Positions 47,746 through 57,813 are shown, counted from the first letter of the stretch. The stretch: DNA of 64,000 nucleotides from Devosia sp. (GCF_017307495.1 NZ_JAFKHE010000022.1:1-64000); one strand, 5' to 3'. A program made the numbers and translations. The notes: generated by a model from the sequence alone, not told the origin.

Positions 47746-48504
47746 ATGAAGATCCTCGTTGCCGTCAAGCGCGTCGTCGACCACGCCGTGCGCGTGCGGG
47801 TCCGCCCGGATGGTTCGGGCGTCGAGACCGACAATGTGCGCATGTCGATGAACCCGTTCGACAAGCACGCCGTCGAGGCCGCGGTGCAGCTCGCCGAAGC
47901 CGGCCACGCGAGCGAGATCGTCGTAGTCTCGATCGGCCCCAAGCAGTCGACCGACGTGATCCTGACTGCCCTCGCCATGGGCGCGCATCGCGGCCTGCTC
48001 ATCGAGGCTGATGGTCGCGTGGAGACCCTTGCTGTCGCCAAGCTCCTGAAGGCCGTCGTGGCCGAGGAAAAGCCCGACCTGGTGCTGCTCGGCAAGCAGG
48101 CGGTGGACGACGATTCCAACCAGGTCGGCCAGATGCTCGCCGGCCTGCTCGACTGGCCGCAGGCGACCTTCGCGTCGGAGATCAAGGTCGTGGACGGCGG
48201 TCTCGAGGTCACTCGCGAAGTGGACTATGGGCGCTTGACCATCGGCGTAGCACTCCCCGCCATCGTCACCGCCGACCTGCGCCTCAACACCCCGCGCAAC
48301 GCTGCGCTGCCCATGGTGATGAAGGCGCGGAGCAAGCCCCTCGCCGTTCGCCCCGTCGCCGCGTTCGGTGTCGATGTGACGCCGCGCCTGAAGGTCGAGA
48401 AGGTCAGCCCGCCGGCCGAGCGGCCGGGTGGCCGCACCGTCGCCTCGGTGGCCGAGCTGGCAAGCGCCATCAGGTCCGAACTCTCCGAACTGGAGGCGCG
48501 CTGA
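47746..48504 (+). CDS. etfB: electron transfer flavoprotein beta subunit
   Basis: A 252-residue soluble subunit that binds AMP and, with EtfA, FAD. Motifs: MKILVAVKRVVDHAVRVRV, the EIVVVSIGPKQSTDVI segment, LVLLGKQAVDDDSNQVGQML (adenine-nucleotide region) and the ETF-beta recognition signature region VTADLRLNTPRNAALP..MKA. The ATG at 47746 follows GGAGGG. It overlaps etfA by 1 nt. ETF moves electrons from acyl-CoA and other dehydrogenases to ETF-quinone oxidoreductase. Confidence 0.96.
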   Translation: MKILVAVKRVVDHAVRVRVRPDGSGVETDNVRMSMNPFDKHAVEAAVQLAEAGHASEIVVVSIGPKQSTDVILTALAMGAHRGLLIEADGRVETLAVAKLLKAVVAEEKPDLVLLGKQAVDDDSNQVGQMLAGLLDWPQATFASEIKVVDGGLEVTREVDYGRLTIGVALPAIVTADLRLNTPRNAALPMVMKARSKPLAVRPVAAFGVDVTPRLKVEKVSPPAERPGGRTVASVAELASAIRSELSELEAR

Positions 48505-49430
48505 TGGCTGTCCTCGTCCTCGCCGAGCATGATCTCGGCAAGCTCTCTGCGTCCACCGCACGCATCGTCGCCGCCGCCGAAAAGCTCGGTCCGGTCGACC
48601 TGCTAGTCGCCGGGCAGGGCCTCTCCGCCGTCGCTGCCGAGGCCGCCACGATTGCCGGCGTCGAGAAGGTTCTCGTTGCCGACAGCGCCGAGCTCGCCTC
48701 GCTCTCGGCCGAAGCCGTGGCCAGGCTGCTCGCCGAACTGGCCGAGCCCTACAGCCACATCGTCGCGGCCTCTGCCTCGACCGGCCGCGACGCCATTCCG
48801 CGCCTCGCTGCCCAGCTCGACCTGATGCCGGTCACCGACGTAATCGCCATCCATGGCCCCACCCGTTTCGACCGTCCGATCTACGCCGGCAACGCCATCG
48901 AGACGGTGTCGTCCGGCGAGGCCAAGCACCTCCTCACCATCCGCGCCTCGGCCTTCCGCCCGGCCGCCGGTGGCAACAAAGCCCCTGTGCATGCGGTGAA
49001 CCCCGCAGTCGCCGCCGTCGCAAAGTTCATCGCCGCGCACCGCACCGAGAGCGAGTTGCCTGAACTCTCGACCGCGCAGATCGTCGTCGCCGGCGGCGTC
49101 AGCTTCGGCTCGGCCGAAAAGTTCGCGCTGGTCGAGGATCTCGCCCGCGTCCTCGGCGCCGCCGTCGGTGCCACCCGGGCCGCCGTCGATGCCGGCTACG
49201 CGCCGAACGACTGGCAGGTCGGCCAGACCGGCAAGATCATCGCCCCCGACCTCTATATCGGCATCGGCATTTCCGGCGCCCTGCAGCACCTCGCCGGCAT
49301 CCAGGGCGCCAAGAAGATCATCGCCATCAACAAGGACCCCGAAGCCCCGCTGATGAAGATCGCCGACATCGCGCTGGTGGGGGATTTGTTCGAGATCGTG
49401 CCGCAATTGATCGAGGGGCTGAAACGCTGA
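48504..49430 (+). CDS. etfA: electron transfer flavoprotein alpha subunit
   Basis: A 308-residue subunit with the FAD-binding C-terminal signature: YAPNDWQVGQTGKIIAPDLY, IGIGISGALQHLAGI, and NKDPEAPLMKIADI. The N-terminal domain starts AVLVLAEHDLGKLSASTARI. The ATG overlaps the etfB stop (TGATG), so subunits are made in equal amounts. No acyl-CoA dehydrogenase, EtfD or hydroxyacyl-CoA dehydrogenase gene is adjacent. Confidence 0.96.
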   Translation: MAVLVLAEHDLGKLSASTARIVAAAEKLGPVDLLVAGQGLSAVAAEAATIAGVEKVLVADSAELASLSAEAVARLLAELAEPYSHIVAASASTGRDAIPRLAAQLDLMPVTDVIAIHGPTRFDRPIYAGNAIETVSSGEAKHLLTIRASAFRPAAGGNKAPVHAVNPAVAAVAKFIAAHRTESELPELSTAQIVVAGGVSFGSAEKFALVEDLARVLGAAVGATRAAVDAGYAPNDWQVGQTGKIIAPDLYIGIGISGALQHLAGIQGAKKIIAINKDPEAPLMKIADIALVGDLFEIVPQLIEGLKR

Positions 49431-49436
49431 GTTCTC

Positions 49437-49577
49437 GGTGATCCTCCCCTGTGCGGAGCACTGGGGAGGGGGACCGCCGAAGGCGGTGGAGGGGGCGGCC
49501 CCGGGCACCGAGTCCAGCCTCGCCCCCTCCACCAGCTTCGCTGGTCCCCCTCCCCCGCTTCGCAGGGGAGGACCACC
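49437..49577. repeat. palindromic intergenic repeat, family D
   Basis: About 140 bp. The outer arms CTCCCCTGTGCGGAGCACTG and CCCCCGCTTCGCAGGGGAGG pair; inside, CCGCCGAAGGCGGTGGAGGG pairs with CCCTCCACCAGCTTCGCTGG. The spacer is GGGCACCGAGTCCAG. It lies between etfA and the aminotransferase gene on the same strand and could terminate the etf transcript. Confidence 0.8.
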
Positions 49578-49657
49578 GAGAGCCCCGCGCTTCGCCCGTT
49601 GCAATTCCGCTCATCCCGCCTATAAACACCCCGCCTAATCTCCCCGGAACCCCGCGA

Positions 49658-50842
49658 ATGTTTGAGACCCTCAAGAAGGCCACGCTCGACAAGATTTTCG
49701 TGCTCATGGCCGAGTACGCCGCCGATCCCCGCAACGGAAAGATCGACCTGGGCGTGGGCGTCTACAAAGACCCGGGCAACAATACCCCGATCATGTCGGC
49801 GGTCAGGAAGGCCGAGCAGCGCATCCTCGATTCCGCCAAGACCAAGACCTACAAGGGCGTGGTCGGCAACAAGGAGTTCTCCGCCGCCATCGTCGATCTG
49901 GCGCTCGATGGCGTCGTCGAAAAGTCGCGCATCCGCACCGTCAACGGCGCCGGCGGCACCGGTGCGCTGATGATCCTCATGCACGTGCTCGGCCGGGCGC
50001 GTCCGGGCGGGCGCATCTTCATTTCCGATCCGACCTGGCCCAACCACATCCCGCTCGCCGAGAATGCCGGGCTGGAAGTGCACTATTACCCGTACTTCGA
50101 CACCACCACGCGCGGCGTCGATTTCGACGCCATGATGAAGGTGCTCGACGGCCTCGGCAGCAACGACATCGTCCTGCTCCACGGCTGCTGCCACAACCCG
50201 ACCGGCGCCAACCTGACGCCGGTCCAGTGGGACAGGGTAGTCGAGAGCCTCAAGCGCACCGGTGCCTTCCCGCTGGTCGATCTCGCCTATCTGGGCTTCG
50301 GCGACGGGCTCGAGGCCGATGCCTATGGCGTGCGCAAGGTCGCCTCGAGCCTCCCCGAATGCATGGTCGCCTTCTCGGCAAGCAAGAACTTCGGCCTCTA
50401 TCGCGAGCGCGCCGGCGTCGCCATCGCCATCGCCAGGGACAGCGAGACCGCCGATGTCGTCTCCTCGCAGATGCAGAACATCATCCGCGGCACCATCAGC
50501 CAGACCCCGGACCATGGCGCCGAAGTCGTCCGCGTCATCCTCGAGGACAAGGAGCTGCGCGCCGAGTGGGAAGCCGAGCTGACAGAGATGCGCGAGCGCA
50601 TGAAGCGCCTGCGCGTCAAGCTCGCCGATGCCATCCGGCAGCGCTCGAATTCCAAGGATTTCGACTTCATCGCCCAGCACTCGGGCATGTTCTCGCTGCT
50701 CGGCCTGCCTGAGGACGTCGTCACGAAACTGAAGGTCGACGATGCGATCTATATGATCAACGATAGCCGCATCAACGTCGCCGGCATCCCCGAGGACCGG
50801 GTCGGCGAGCTGGCCGACAAACTGCTCGCTGCCGTGCGATAA
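49658..50842 (+). CDS. aromatic/aspartate aminotransferase, class I
   Basis: A PLP enzyme of 394 residues. The N-terminal pattern [17 protein letters not shown], substrate-side [12 protein letters not shown], and the lysine site [14 protein letters not shown] are typical of the TyrB/AspC subgroup (Phat/aspartate). [10 protein letters not shown] and MFSLLGL also fit. The enzyme transaminates aromatic amino acids or aspartate with 2-oxoglutarate. The ATG at 49658 is the first that makes a sensible N-terminus; a longer open frame begins within repeat D. Confidence 0.94.
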   Translation: MFETLKKATLDKIFVLMAEYAADPRNGKIDLGVGVYKDPGNNTPIMSAVRKAEQRILDSAKTKTYKGVVGNKEFSAAIVDLALDGVVEKSRIRTVNGAGGTGALMILMHVLGRARPGGRIFISDPTWPNHIPLAENAGLEVHYYPYFDTTTRGVDFDAMMKVLDGLGSNDIVLLHGCCHNPTGANLTPVQWDRVVESLKRTGAFPLVDLAYLGFGDGLEADAYGVRKVASSLPECMVAFSASKNFGLYRERAGVAIAIARDSETADVVSSQMQNIIRGTISQTPDHGAEVVRVILEDKELRAEWEAELTEMRERMKRLRVKLADAIRQRSNSKDFDFIAQHSGMFSLLGLPEDVVTKLKVDDAIYMINDSRINVAGIPEDRVGELADKLLAAVR

Positions 50843-50934
50843 GCCTATCAAGAACCCCGGCGCGGCCTTGCTCCGTGCCGATTTTCCACTACCTATTGAG
50901 TAGACAAACAGGACCTCTTGGAGGGGAACGAAAA

Positions 50935-51588
50935 ATGAAGTTCTTCGTCGATACCGCCGAGATCAAGGATATCCGCGATCTCTACGAAACCGGCCTTCTG
51001 GACGGGGTGACGACGAACCCCTCGCTCGTCGCCAAGTCGGGCCGGAACTTCAAGGAAGTGATCAAGGAAATCTGCTCGATCGTGCCCGGCCCGGTCTCTG
51101 CCGAAGTGGCCGCGACCGACTACGAGGGCATGATCGCCGAAGGCCGGACGCTGGCCAAGATCGCCGACAATGTCGTGGTCAAGGTGCCGCTGACCATCGA
51201 TGGCCTGCGGGCCACCAAGACCTTCAGCAAGGAAGGCATCAAGATCAACGTCACGCTGTGCTTCTCGCCCAACCAGGCGCTGCTCGCCGCCAAGGTCGGC
51301 GCGACCTACATCTCGCCCTTCATCGGCCGGCTCGACGACATCAACCTCGACGGCATGCAGCTCATCCGCGACATCCGCCAGATCTACGACAACTACGCCT
51401 TCACCACCGAGATCCTCGCGGCCTCGATCCGCTCGGCCAACCATGTGACCGAAGCCGCCCTCGCGGGCGCCGACGTCGCCACCATCCCGCCGGCGGTGAT
51501 CTACAAGCTCGCCGACCACCCGCTGACCAAGTCCGGCCTCGAGCAGTTCGTGAAGGACTGGAAGGCCACGGGACAGTCGATCCTCTGA
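50935..51588 (+). CDS. transaldolase-like / fructose-6-phosphate aldolase
   Basis: A 217-residue TIM-barrel aldolase of the TalC/FSA class. The Schiff-base lysine is Lys83 in NVVVKVPLT. The N-terminus [33 protein letters not shown], and [12 protein letters not shown] are family hallmarks. It is about 100 residues shorter than classical transaldolases, as is usual for this group. Some members are true transaldolases and others fructose-6-phosphate aldolases; I cannot choose by eye. TTGGAGGGG precedes the ATG. The downstream cupin gene overlaps by 1 nt. Confidence 0.95.
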   Translation: MKFFVDTAEIKDIRDLYETGLLDGVTTNPSLVAKSGRNFKEVIKEICSIVPGPVSAEVAATDYEGMIAEGRTLAKIADNVVVKVPLTIDGLRATKTFSKEGIKINVTLCFSPNQALLAAKVGATYISPFIGRLDDINLDGMQLIRDIRQIYDNYAFTTEILAASIRSANHVTEAALAGADVATIPPAVIYKLADHPLTKSGLEQFVKDWKATGQSIL

Positions 51589-51995
51589 TGCAATCACGCA
51601 TCGGCCGCCTGGCGGATTTGCCCCTCACCTTCGGCGAGGGGCCTTTGTTCGGCGGTCGTGGCGAGAGACGCCTGGCAAAGGCGGCGGGGTTGACCCAGTT
51701 CGGTGTCAATCACGTAACGCTTGCACCGGGCGCGCGCACAGCATCCCGCCATTGGCATCAGGCGGAGGATGAGTTTGTCGTCGTCCTCGCTGGGGAGGCA
51801 ACTCTGGTCGATGATAATGGCAGTCACCCGATGAAGGCTTGGGATTTCGTCGGCTTCGTTGCCGGCGAACCCAATGCCCACCATATCCTGAACATGTCGT
51901 CCGAGCCGGTGGAACTGCTCGTCATTGGGGCTCGTCGCCCCGGTGAGGAGACCATTCACTATCCTGACGACGACTTCGGCCCAATTCGCAAGTAG
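51588..51995 (+). CDS. cupin-domain protein
   Basis: A 135-residue single-domain cupin. Metal-ligand pattern: SRHWHQAEDEFVVVLAGEA (two His, one Glu) and the second motif PNAHHILNMSS. It is sandwiched in a tight transcript: the ATG overlaps the aldolase stop (TGATG), and mrp begins 3 bp after its stop. Third codon positions look less GC-rich than in its neighbours (for example GAT GAT AAT GGC AGT), hinting that it arrived separately. Function unknown; a sugar-binding or isomerase role is possible. Confidence 0.88.
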   Translation: MQSRIGRLADLPLTFGEGPLFGGRGERRLAKAAGLTQFGVNHVTLAPGARTASRHWHQAEDEFVVVLAGEATLVDDNGSHPMKAWDFVGFVAGEPNAHHILNMSSEPVELLVIGARRPGEETIHYPDDDFGPIRK

Positions 51996-51998
51996 CCC

Positions 51999-53078
51999 AT
52001 GGCCAATGAACTCATCGCCGCCGCCGTCCGCAACGCGCTGAGCGCCGTCGAGATCCCCGGCGGCGGCTCGCTCTCGGGCTATGGAGGGCTGAGCGAGATC
52101 ATCGTCACCACCGGCGCCGTGGCCTTCGCCATTTCCGTCGCGCCCGGCATGGAGGCTGCGTTCGGGCCGGCCCGCGAAGCTGCGCAGGCCGCCGCGAGCA
52201 GGGTCGCCGAGGGCCGCAAGGTCATGGTCTCGCTCACCTCCGACCGCGCCCAGGCCGCGACCGGCCAGGCCAAGGCGCAAGGCCGCCCCGGCCCGCCACC
52301 GCGTGAAGCGGTTCCGGGTGTGCGCCACATCATCGCGGTCGGCTCGGGCAAGGGCGGCGTCGGCAAGTCGACGGTCGCGGTGAACCTCGCGCTCGGTTTT
52401 GCCGCGGAAGGGCTGCGCACCGGCATCCTCGATGCCGATCTCTACGGCCCCTCGATCCCCAAGCTCCTCGGCCTCGAGGGCAAGCCGGCCGTGCGCGACG
52501 ACGGCATCTTTTCCCCGCACGAGGCCTATGGCCTCAAGGCCATGTCGATCGGCTCGATGCTGACCCCCAACCAGGCCGTGGTCTGGCGCGGTCCCATGGC
52601 CACGTCCGCGCTCCGCCAGCTCTTGCGCGAAAGCGACTGGGGCGGCCTCGACGTGCTCGTCGTCGACCTGCCGCCCGGCACCGGCGATATCCAGATCTCG
52701 CTGGTCCAGCAGGTGCCGCTGCTCGGCGCCGTCATCGTCTCGACTCCGCAGGACCTGGCACTGATCGACGCCAGGAAGGCAATGGACATGCTGCTGCGCA
52801 CCGACGTGCCGATCCTCGGCCTCGTCGAGAACATGAGCTACTTCGTCGCCCCCGATACCGGCACGCGCTACGACATCTTCGGCCATGGCGGCGCCCGGGC
52901 CGCGGCGGAAACCTTCGACATCCCGTTCCTCGGCGAAATCCCGCTGGTCATGGCGATCCGCGAGACCTCCGACGCCGGCCGTCCGGTCGTCGCCACCGAG
53001 CCCGCCGGCCCCGAGGCGCAGGCCTTCCGCGCCATCGCCCGCAACATCCTCGCGACCCATCCGCAACTGCGGCCGTGA
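51999..53078 (+). CDS. mrp: Mrp/ApbC-type iron-sulfur carrier ATPase (no CxxC)
   Basis: A 359-residue protein with an N-terminal MIP18-like domain and a P-loop ATPase. The deviant Walker A is GSGKGGVGKST near residue 118, then ILDADLYGPSIPKLLG and VVDLPPGTGDIQISL. Canonical Mrp has CPxC near the C-terminus; here the matching stretch is MSYFVAPDTGTRYDIFGHGG, without cysteines. Other rhizobial Mrp proteins have the same replacement, as I recall. Role: assembly or transfer of Fe-S clusters in the cytosol, though with an altered or absent bridging-cluster site. Confidence 0.94.
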   Translation: MANELIAAAVRNALSAVEIPGGGSLSGYGGLSEIIVTTGAVAFAISVAPGMEAAFGPAREAAQAAASRVAEGRKVMVSLTSDRAQAATGQAKAQGRPGPPPREAVPGVRHIIAVGSGKGGVGKSTVAVNLALGFAAEGLRTGILDADLYGPSIPKLLGLEGKPAVRDDGIFSPHEAYGLKAMSIGSMLTPNQAVVWRGPMATSALRQLLRESDWGGLDVLVVDLPPGTGDIQISLVQQVPLLGAVIVSTPQDLALIDARKAMDMLLRTDVPILGLVENMSYFVAPDTGTRYDIFGHGGARAAAETFDIPFLGEIPLVMAIRETSDAGRPVVATEPAGPEAQAFRAIARNILATHPQLRP

Positions 53079-53094
53079 TCGCTGCCGCCGCTCG

Positions 53095-53847
53095 CTACCT
53101 GAACACCAGCAAGCGCAGCGCCAGCAGGATCGACACCACCACCACCAGCGGGCGGATGAGCCTCGCCCCGAACCGGATGCCGGTCAGGGCCCCGAGATAG
53201 CCGCCGACCACCTGGCCGACGATCATCGCGACCGCCGCCGGCCACACCACGTCGCCCGAAGGGATGAACAGCGCCAGCGCCCCCAGGTTCGAGGTCATGT
53301 TCAGCACCTTGGTGTGTCCGGCGGCGCGCGTGACGCCCAGCCCGAACAGGGTGACGAAGCCCAGCGTCAGGAACGAGCCGGTGCCCGGACCGAAAATGCC
53401 GTCGTAGTAGCCGATGACGAACCCCATCACCGGCGCGAAGGTCGCGAAGGCGAGGCGCGCGTGGCTGTCCTCGTCCGTCAGCCTTGGCGCGAAGGCGAAA
53501 TAGAGCGCGATGCCGATCAGCGCCACCGGGACGGCTAGCGACAGCAACGACGTATCCACGGCCTTGACCGACAGCGCCCCGAGGAAGGCGCCGATGAATG
53601 TGAGCGGGATGGCGAGGCTCAACGCCTCGAGCGAGACGAAGCCCTTGCGCCAGTACGTGGTCGCCGCGATGGCGGTGCCCACCACCGACTGCACCTTGTT
53701 GGTGCCGAATGCGGTGACGGGCGGAATGCCCGCCGCCAGCAGCGCCGGCAGGGCGATCAGCCCGCCACCGCCCGCAATGGCATCCACGAACCCCGCCAGC
53801 AACCCGACGAAGCCCAAGGCGACAAGCGTCAGCAGGTCGAGCGTCAA
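53095..53847 (-). CDS. TSUP-family permease (TauE/SafE, DUF81)
   Basis: An eight-helix inner-membrane protein of 250 residues. The first repeat is FVGLLAGFVDAIAGGGGLIA with PALLAAGIPPVTAFGTNKVQ, and the second is GYYDGIFGPGTGSFLTLGFV. These are TSUP hallmarks. Family members export sulfite, sulfoacetate or related anions. The TTG at 53847 overlaps the hisG stop by 4 bp (TTGA), linking it to the his chain; there is no obvious histidine-related reason for this. Convergent to mrp with only 16 bp between stops. Confidence 0.9.
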   Translation of the reverse strand: MTLDLLTLVALGFVGLLAGFVDAIAGGGGLIALPALLAAGIPPVTAFGTNKVQSVVGTAIAATTYWRKGFVSLEALSLAIPLTFIGAFLGALSVKAVDTSLLSLAVPVALIGIALYFAFAPRLTDEDSHARLAFATFAPVMGFVIGYYDGIFGPGTGSFLTLGFVTLFGLGVTRAAGHTKVLNMTSNLGALALFIPSGDVVWPAAVAMIVGQVVGGYLGALTGIRFGARLIRPLVVVVSILLALRLLVFR

Positions 53848-54578
53848 AGCAGGGTGGAAATCCCCGGCGGCACGCCGCCCATGATCGACAGCAGCGCCTC
53901 CAGCTGCGCCTTGCGCAACGGCGTCCAGTCGGCGGTGCGCGACACGATCAGGTTCGCTTCCGACTGCATGATCAGCCCGTCGTCGAGCACGCGCAGCTGG
54001 TTGGCCGCAAGCGTCGAGCCCGACGAGGTGATGTCGACGATCAGGTCCGCCGAACCGGCGGCCGGGGCGGCCTCGGTGGAACCGGCACTCTCGACGATCC
54101 GGTACTCGGCAATGCCGTACTTGGCGAAATGCCGGCGCGTCAGGTTCACGTACTTTGTCGCGACCCGCAGCCAGCGCCCGTGCCGGGCCCGGAAGTCCGA
54201 GGCCACGTCGGCGAGGTCGCTCATCTGCTGCACGTCGATCCAGCTGTCCGGCACCGCCACCACCACATTGGCCTCGCCGAACCCGAGCCCGCGCACGAAC
54301 AGCACGTTCTCCTCGCCGTTCTCGGAGGCCTCGTGGATCAGGTCCGATCCCGTCACGCCGATGTCGACGCCGCCCAGGATCAGTTCGCGCGCGATCTCGG
54401 CCGCCGGATAGAAGCGCACCGTCACCTGCGGCTGGTTCTTGATCGAGCCGATATAGCTGCGCGCCCCGCCGGGCCGCGCAATGGTGAGCCGCGAGGTCGA
54501 GAACGCCTTGCGCGTCAGCTCCTCGAGGCGGCCCTTGGAGGGCACCGCGAGGGTCAGTCCGCCCGGAAGTCCGTTCAT
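53844..54578 (-). CDS. hisG: ATP phosphoribosyltransferase catalytic subunit HisG (short form)
   Basis: First enzyme of histidine biosynthesis: it joins ATP and PRPP. It is the short HisG_S form, 244 residues, which requires HisZ. Motifs: LAVPSKGRLEELTRKAF, DIGVTGSDLIHEA, LRVATKYVNLTRRHFAKYGI and LIVDITSSGSTLAANQL (phosphate site). Short HisG with HisZ is a known combination in alphaproteobacteria. The ATG overlaps the hisZ stop by 4 bp. A much longer in-frame open stretch upstream is a shadow of hisZ. Confidence 0.96.
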   Translation of the reverse strand: MNGLPGGLTLAVPSKGRLEELTRKAFSTSRLTIARPGGARSYIGSIKNQPQVTVRFYPAAEIARELILGGVDIGVTGSDLIHEASENGEENVLFVRGLGFGEANVVVAVPDSWIDVQQMSDLADVASDFRARHGRWLRVATKYVNLTRRHFAKYGIAEYRIVESAGSTEAAPAAGSADLIVDITSSGSTLAANQLRVLDDGLIMQSEANLIVSRTADWTPLRKAQLEALLSIMGGVPPGISTLL

Positions 54579-55660
54579 TGCGAGGCCTCCCGCTCCAGCC
54601 GATCCACCCAGAGCGCGCAGCCCGACGCCTTCACCGGCTCCGGCGCCCCCAGCCGCTCCAGCATGCGGTCGTATTCGCCGCCCGAAGCCAGCACTTCGCC
54701 ATCCGTGCCGGTCATCTCGAACACGATGCCGGTATAGTAGTCGAGCCGCGGCGAGAAGCTCGCATCGAAGATCACGTCGGCGCCCGGCGACAGCGCCTGC
54801 AGCGCCGCCGCATGGTTGCGCACCTGGTACAGCGGTTCGTCGAAGTCGAACCCGGCCTCCTGGCACATGTCCGAGATGCGCTCGAACGCGCTCGCGGCGC
54901 TCTCGGCCACCGACAGGTAGTTCTGCAGCAGCGCCACCGTCTCGGGCGCGATGGGCGCGGCGTCGAGCGCCTGCTTTTCGAGATAGCGGTCGGCGATTTC
55001 TTCCGGCGTGCGGCTGCCGATCAGGCTGAGGCCGCCCGACAGCATGGCATCGGTGACGATCTCGATCACCGTGTCGCGGCTGTCCGGGGCAGGGCCCTCC
55101 ACCTTCTCTTCCGGATTGGCGAGGCGCTCCATCAGGCGCTCCAGCGCCTCCGGATGCCCGAACCGGTGCCGGATGCGGCTGCGCCAGGCCAGCGGCACGT
55201 CCGCCGCTTCGAGGAAGGCCTCGAACAGCCCCACGCCCCCGAGCCGCACGTTCGGCGAGGTGATGTCGTAGATGGCGAGGGCCCAGCGCGCGAAGGTCAG
55301 CACCTGGTCGAGCGCATTGTCGGCGTCCGGCTGGCCGAGCAGTTCGAGCCCCGCCTGTTCGAACTCCACCGGCGTCGAGCGCTCCTGCCGGAAGATCGGG
55401 CCGAGATAGGTGAAGGCCGACGGCACCCCGATCATGCCGTCCTCGATGTACTGCTGCGCGATCGGCAGGGTGAAATCCGGCCTCAGGCAGTATTCCAGCC
55501 CGTTGCTCGTCGTGGTCAGCAGCAGGTTGCGCCCGAACTCCTCGCCCGCAAGGTCGAAATACGGGCCCGCCGGCAGCAGCAGCGGCACCGTCGCACGGGT
55601 CACCGTCCGCGACTCGACCAGCCGCACCAGCGCGGCATATCGCTCCGACGCTGTCTTCAC
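54575..55660 (-). CDS. hisZ: ATP phosphoribosyltransferase regulatory subunit HisZ
   Basis: A HisRS-like protein of 361 residues without aminoacylation activity, forming the octameric regulatory complex with short HisG. HisRS-paralogue motifs remain: [45 protein letters not shown] and [10 protein letters not shown]. It overlaps hisS by 4 bp at its start and hisG by 4 bp at its end, so the trio hisS-hisZ-hisG is coupled. This arrangement is common in Rhizobiales. Confidence 0.95.
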   Translation of the reverse strand: MKTASERYAALVRLVESRTVTRATVPLLLPAGPYFDLAGEEFGRNLLLTTTSNGLEYCLRPDFTLPIAQQYIEDGMIGVPSAFTYLGPIFRQERSTPVEFEQAGLELLGQPDADNALDQVLTFARWALAIYDITSPNVRLGGVGLFEAFLEAADVPLAWRSRIRHRFGHPEALERLMERLANPEEKVEGPAPDSRDTVIEIVTDAMLSGGLSLIGSRTPEEIADRYLEKQALDAAPIAPETVALLQNYLSVAESAASAFERISDMCQEAGFDFDEPLYQVRNHAAALQALSPGADVIFDASFSPRLDYYTGIVFEMTGTDGEVLASGGEYDRMLERLGAPEPVKASGCALWVDRLEREASQ

Positions 55661-57150
55661 TTATTCGCCCTGAGGTAAGCGGCCACCGCCGGCAGCGCCG
55701 AGATCTTCTCGACGATCTCGGCGTCGGTGCACTCGAACTGGCCGGGCCGCGCCGCCTTGTATTCGGCATTGTCGGCGATCGCCTTGGCCGCTTCCTTGCC
55801 CGCGATCAGGTCCTTGATCTGCACGATGCCCTGCTCGCGCTCCTGCGACCCTTCGATGATCACGGCGGGGGCGTTGCGCTTGTCGGCATAGGCCACCTGC
55901 TTGCCGAAATTCTTGGTGTTGCCCATGAACATCTCGGCCCGGATACCCGCCTTGCGAAGTCGCGAAGTGATCTCCTGGTAGCGCGGGACCTGTTCCTTAT
56001 CCATCACGAGGACAACCACCGGTCCCACCGGCTCCGTCGCCCCCAGATTGCCCGTCAGCTTCAGCGCATTGGCAAGGCGGGAAACGCCGATCGAGAACCC
56101 CGTCGCCGGCACCGGCTCCGAACGGAACCGCGACACCAGCCCGTCGTAGCGGCCCCCGCCGCCGACCGAGCCGAACACCACATCCTGCCCCTTCTCGTTC
56201 TGGACGCTGAAGGTCAGTTCGATCTCGAACACCGGCCCGGTGTAGTACTCGAGGCCGCGCACGACCGAGGAATCAATGCGAATACGATCGGGTCCGTAGC
56301 CCGCGGCGATGAACAGCGCCTCCATCGCGCGCAGCTCCGCCACGCCCTCGGTGCCGCGCGCATTGCCCTCGATCAGTTCCGACAGGCGCGCGAACAGCGG
56401 GTCGCCGGCATCTTCGGCGCGCACGTAGCGCAGCACCTTGGCGATTTCCTCGGAGTTGAGGTGGGCGCCCTCGGTGAAGTCGCCACTGTCGTCCTTGCGC
56501 CCGGCGCCGAGCAGGGCGGCCACGCCCTCGGTGCCCAGCCGATCGAGCTTGTCGATGGCGCGCAGCACGACGAGGCTGCGGGCCGGGTCGGCCGCGCCGA
56601 GCCCGACGCTTTCCAGCACCCCGTCCAGCACCTTGCGGTTGTTCACCTTCACCACGTACTTCCCGGCGAGGCCGAGCGCGTCCATGGTGTCGGCCATCAT
56701 CATGCACATCTCGGCATCGGCCTCGGGGCCGGCCGCGCCGACCGTGTCGGCGTCGAACTGCATGAACTGCCGGAAGCGCCCCGGCCCCGGCTTCTCGTTG
56801 CGGAAGACGTAGCCGGCGCGATAGCTGCGATAGGGCTTGGCGAGGTCGTTGAAGTTCTCGGCGAAGTGCCGGGCCAGCGGCGCGGTGAGATCGTAGCGCA
56901 GGCTCAGCCACTGCTCGTCGTCGTCCTGCAGGCTGAACACGCCCGCGTTCGGCCGATCGGTATCGGGCAGGAACTTGCCCAGCGTCTCGGTGTACTCGAA
57001 CAGCGGCGTCTCGACCGGATCGAAGCCATAGCGCTCGTAGACCGCGCGGATCTTGCGCACCATCTCGTCGACGGCCGCGATCTCGGCGGGCAAACGGTCC
57101 TCGAAGCCGCGCGGCAGCCGCGGCGCGATGAGCTTCTTCTTGTCGGTCAT
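55657..57150 (-). CDS. hisS: histidyl-tRNA synthetase
   Basis: A class II synthetase of 497 residues, longer than the E. coli enzyme (about 424). Motifs: [32 protein letters not shown] (motif 2), [14 protein letters not shown] (histidine A), [11 protein letters not shown], and an anticodon-binding domain near [20 protein letters not shown]. Length and motif 2 context match the alphaproteobacterial variant that accepts tRNA-His lacking G-1:C73; the tRNA-His in this window has that form. First gene of hisS-hisZ-hisG. Confidence 0.96.
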   Translation of the reverse strand: MTDKKKLIAPRLPRGFEDRLPAEIAAVDEMVRKIRAVYERYGFDPVETPLFEYTETLGKFLPDTDRPNAGVFSLQDDDEQWLSLRYDLTAPLARHFAENFNDLAKPYRSYRAGYVFRNEKPGPGRFRQFMQFDADTVGAAGPEADAEMCMMMADTMDALGLAGKYVVKVNNRKVLDGVLESVGLGAADPARSLVVLRAIDKLDRLGTEGVAALLGAGRKDDSGDFTEGAHLNSEEIAKVLRYVRAEDAGDPLFARLSELIEGNARGTEGVAELRAMEALFIAAGYGPDRIRIDSSVVRGLEYYTGPVFEIELTFSVQNEKGQDVVFGSVGGGGRYDGLVSRFRSEPVPATGFSIGVSRLANALKLTGNLGATEPVGPVVVLVMDKEQVPRYQEITSRLRKAGIRAEMFMGNTKNFGKQVAYADKRNAPAVIIEGSQEREQGIVQIKDLIAGKEAAKAIADNAEYKAARPGQFECTDAEIVEKISALPAVAAYLRANK

Positions 57151-57347
57151 GATCGGTATTTGGGTGAGCCCGGAATCTGAGGCTGGTTCCTAACGGAAAC
57201 CCCCCTTTGACTCAAGGAAGGCAGGTGTGTCGATACGGCAACAGTGCCTTACAGCCTGCGTCAGCCTGTCGCAATAGGGGTTGGCGCCGAACGGAATCGG
57301 GCGTATCAGCCCACCCGTCCAACGCCAGCAACAGAGGAGGCGTGCAT

Positions 57348-57410
57348 ATGACCATGTTCATTCACGTCACCGGCCCTGGCCTTCGACCAGCTGGACTCCA
57401 GCGCGCCTAA
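57348..57410 (+). CDS. possible 20-residue leader or mini-ORF
   Basis: A 20-codon ORF (starts MTMFIHVTGPGLRP) preceded by GAGGAGG with 7-nt spacing, the best ribosome site in this 420-bp gap. No composition evidence supports a folded product; it may be a leader peptide for the mini-gene region beginning at 57571. Nothing else is visible between the hisS start and 57571 apart from a small hairpin GGCCCC-ACCCC-GGGGCC at about 57419-57435. Confidence 0.3.
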   Translation: MTMFIHVTGPGLRPAGLQRA

Positions 57411-57570
57411 GCGCGTGCGGCCCCACCCCGGGGCCCGTCTTCCAGCCTCAAACTAGCCAGCCTACCGCCTAGTAACCGGCTCGCGCAGGGCGTTTTCCGT
57501 CCCGCTCGCGTCGCCATCCAACCATCTCGTCACCAGAGGACCGGTCGCGCCCTGCGTCCGGGACAACGCC

Positions 57571-57813
57571 ATGACTCTCGAAGTCCAGAACCGTGCTCCG
57601 GCACGCTCCACCCGCGCGTCTGCGCGCACCCATATCGGCATTGCCGGCGCCCTGGTTTCAGCTGTCGTCACGACACTGGCCAATGCCCAGCTGGCGCGCA
57701 CCGCGCGACGCTTCAAGTCGCGCGGCTCGCCCCCCGTGCCATCCCACCTCCGGCGCGACCTCGGGCTGCTGCCCGAAGTGCTCGAGCCCAGGAGCCACTG
57801 GGACTATCGCTGA
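57571..57813 (+). CDS. Arg-rich mini-protein with DUF1127-like C-terminus
   Basis: An 80-residue basic protein. An N-terminal region with one hydrophobic stretch (IGIAGALVSAVVTTLANAQL) precedes the C-terminal motif SHLRRDLGLLPEVLEP. This LRRD(L/I)GL motif is the DUF1127 hallmark; family members in Agrobacterium and Rhodobacter affect RNA metabolism and growth transitions. First of three small genes in a row on this strand. Confidence 0.6.
   Translation: MTLEVQNRAPARSTRASARTHIGIAGALVSAVVTTLANAQLARTARRFKSRGSPPVPSHLRRDLGLLPEVLEPRSHWDYR

Noticed and set aside
57207..57410. 67-codon plus-strand frame covering the 20-codon mini-ORF
   Set aside because: The good ribosome site is next to the internal ATG at 57348, not the first ATG; the longer N-terminus has no coding character.
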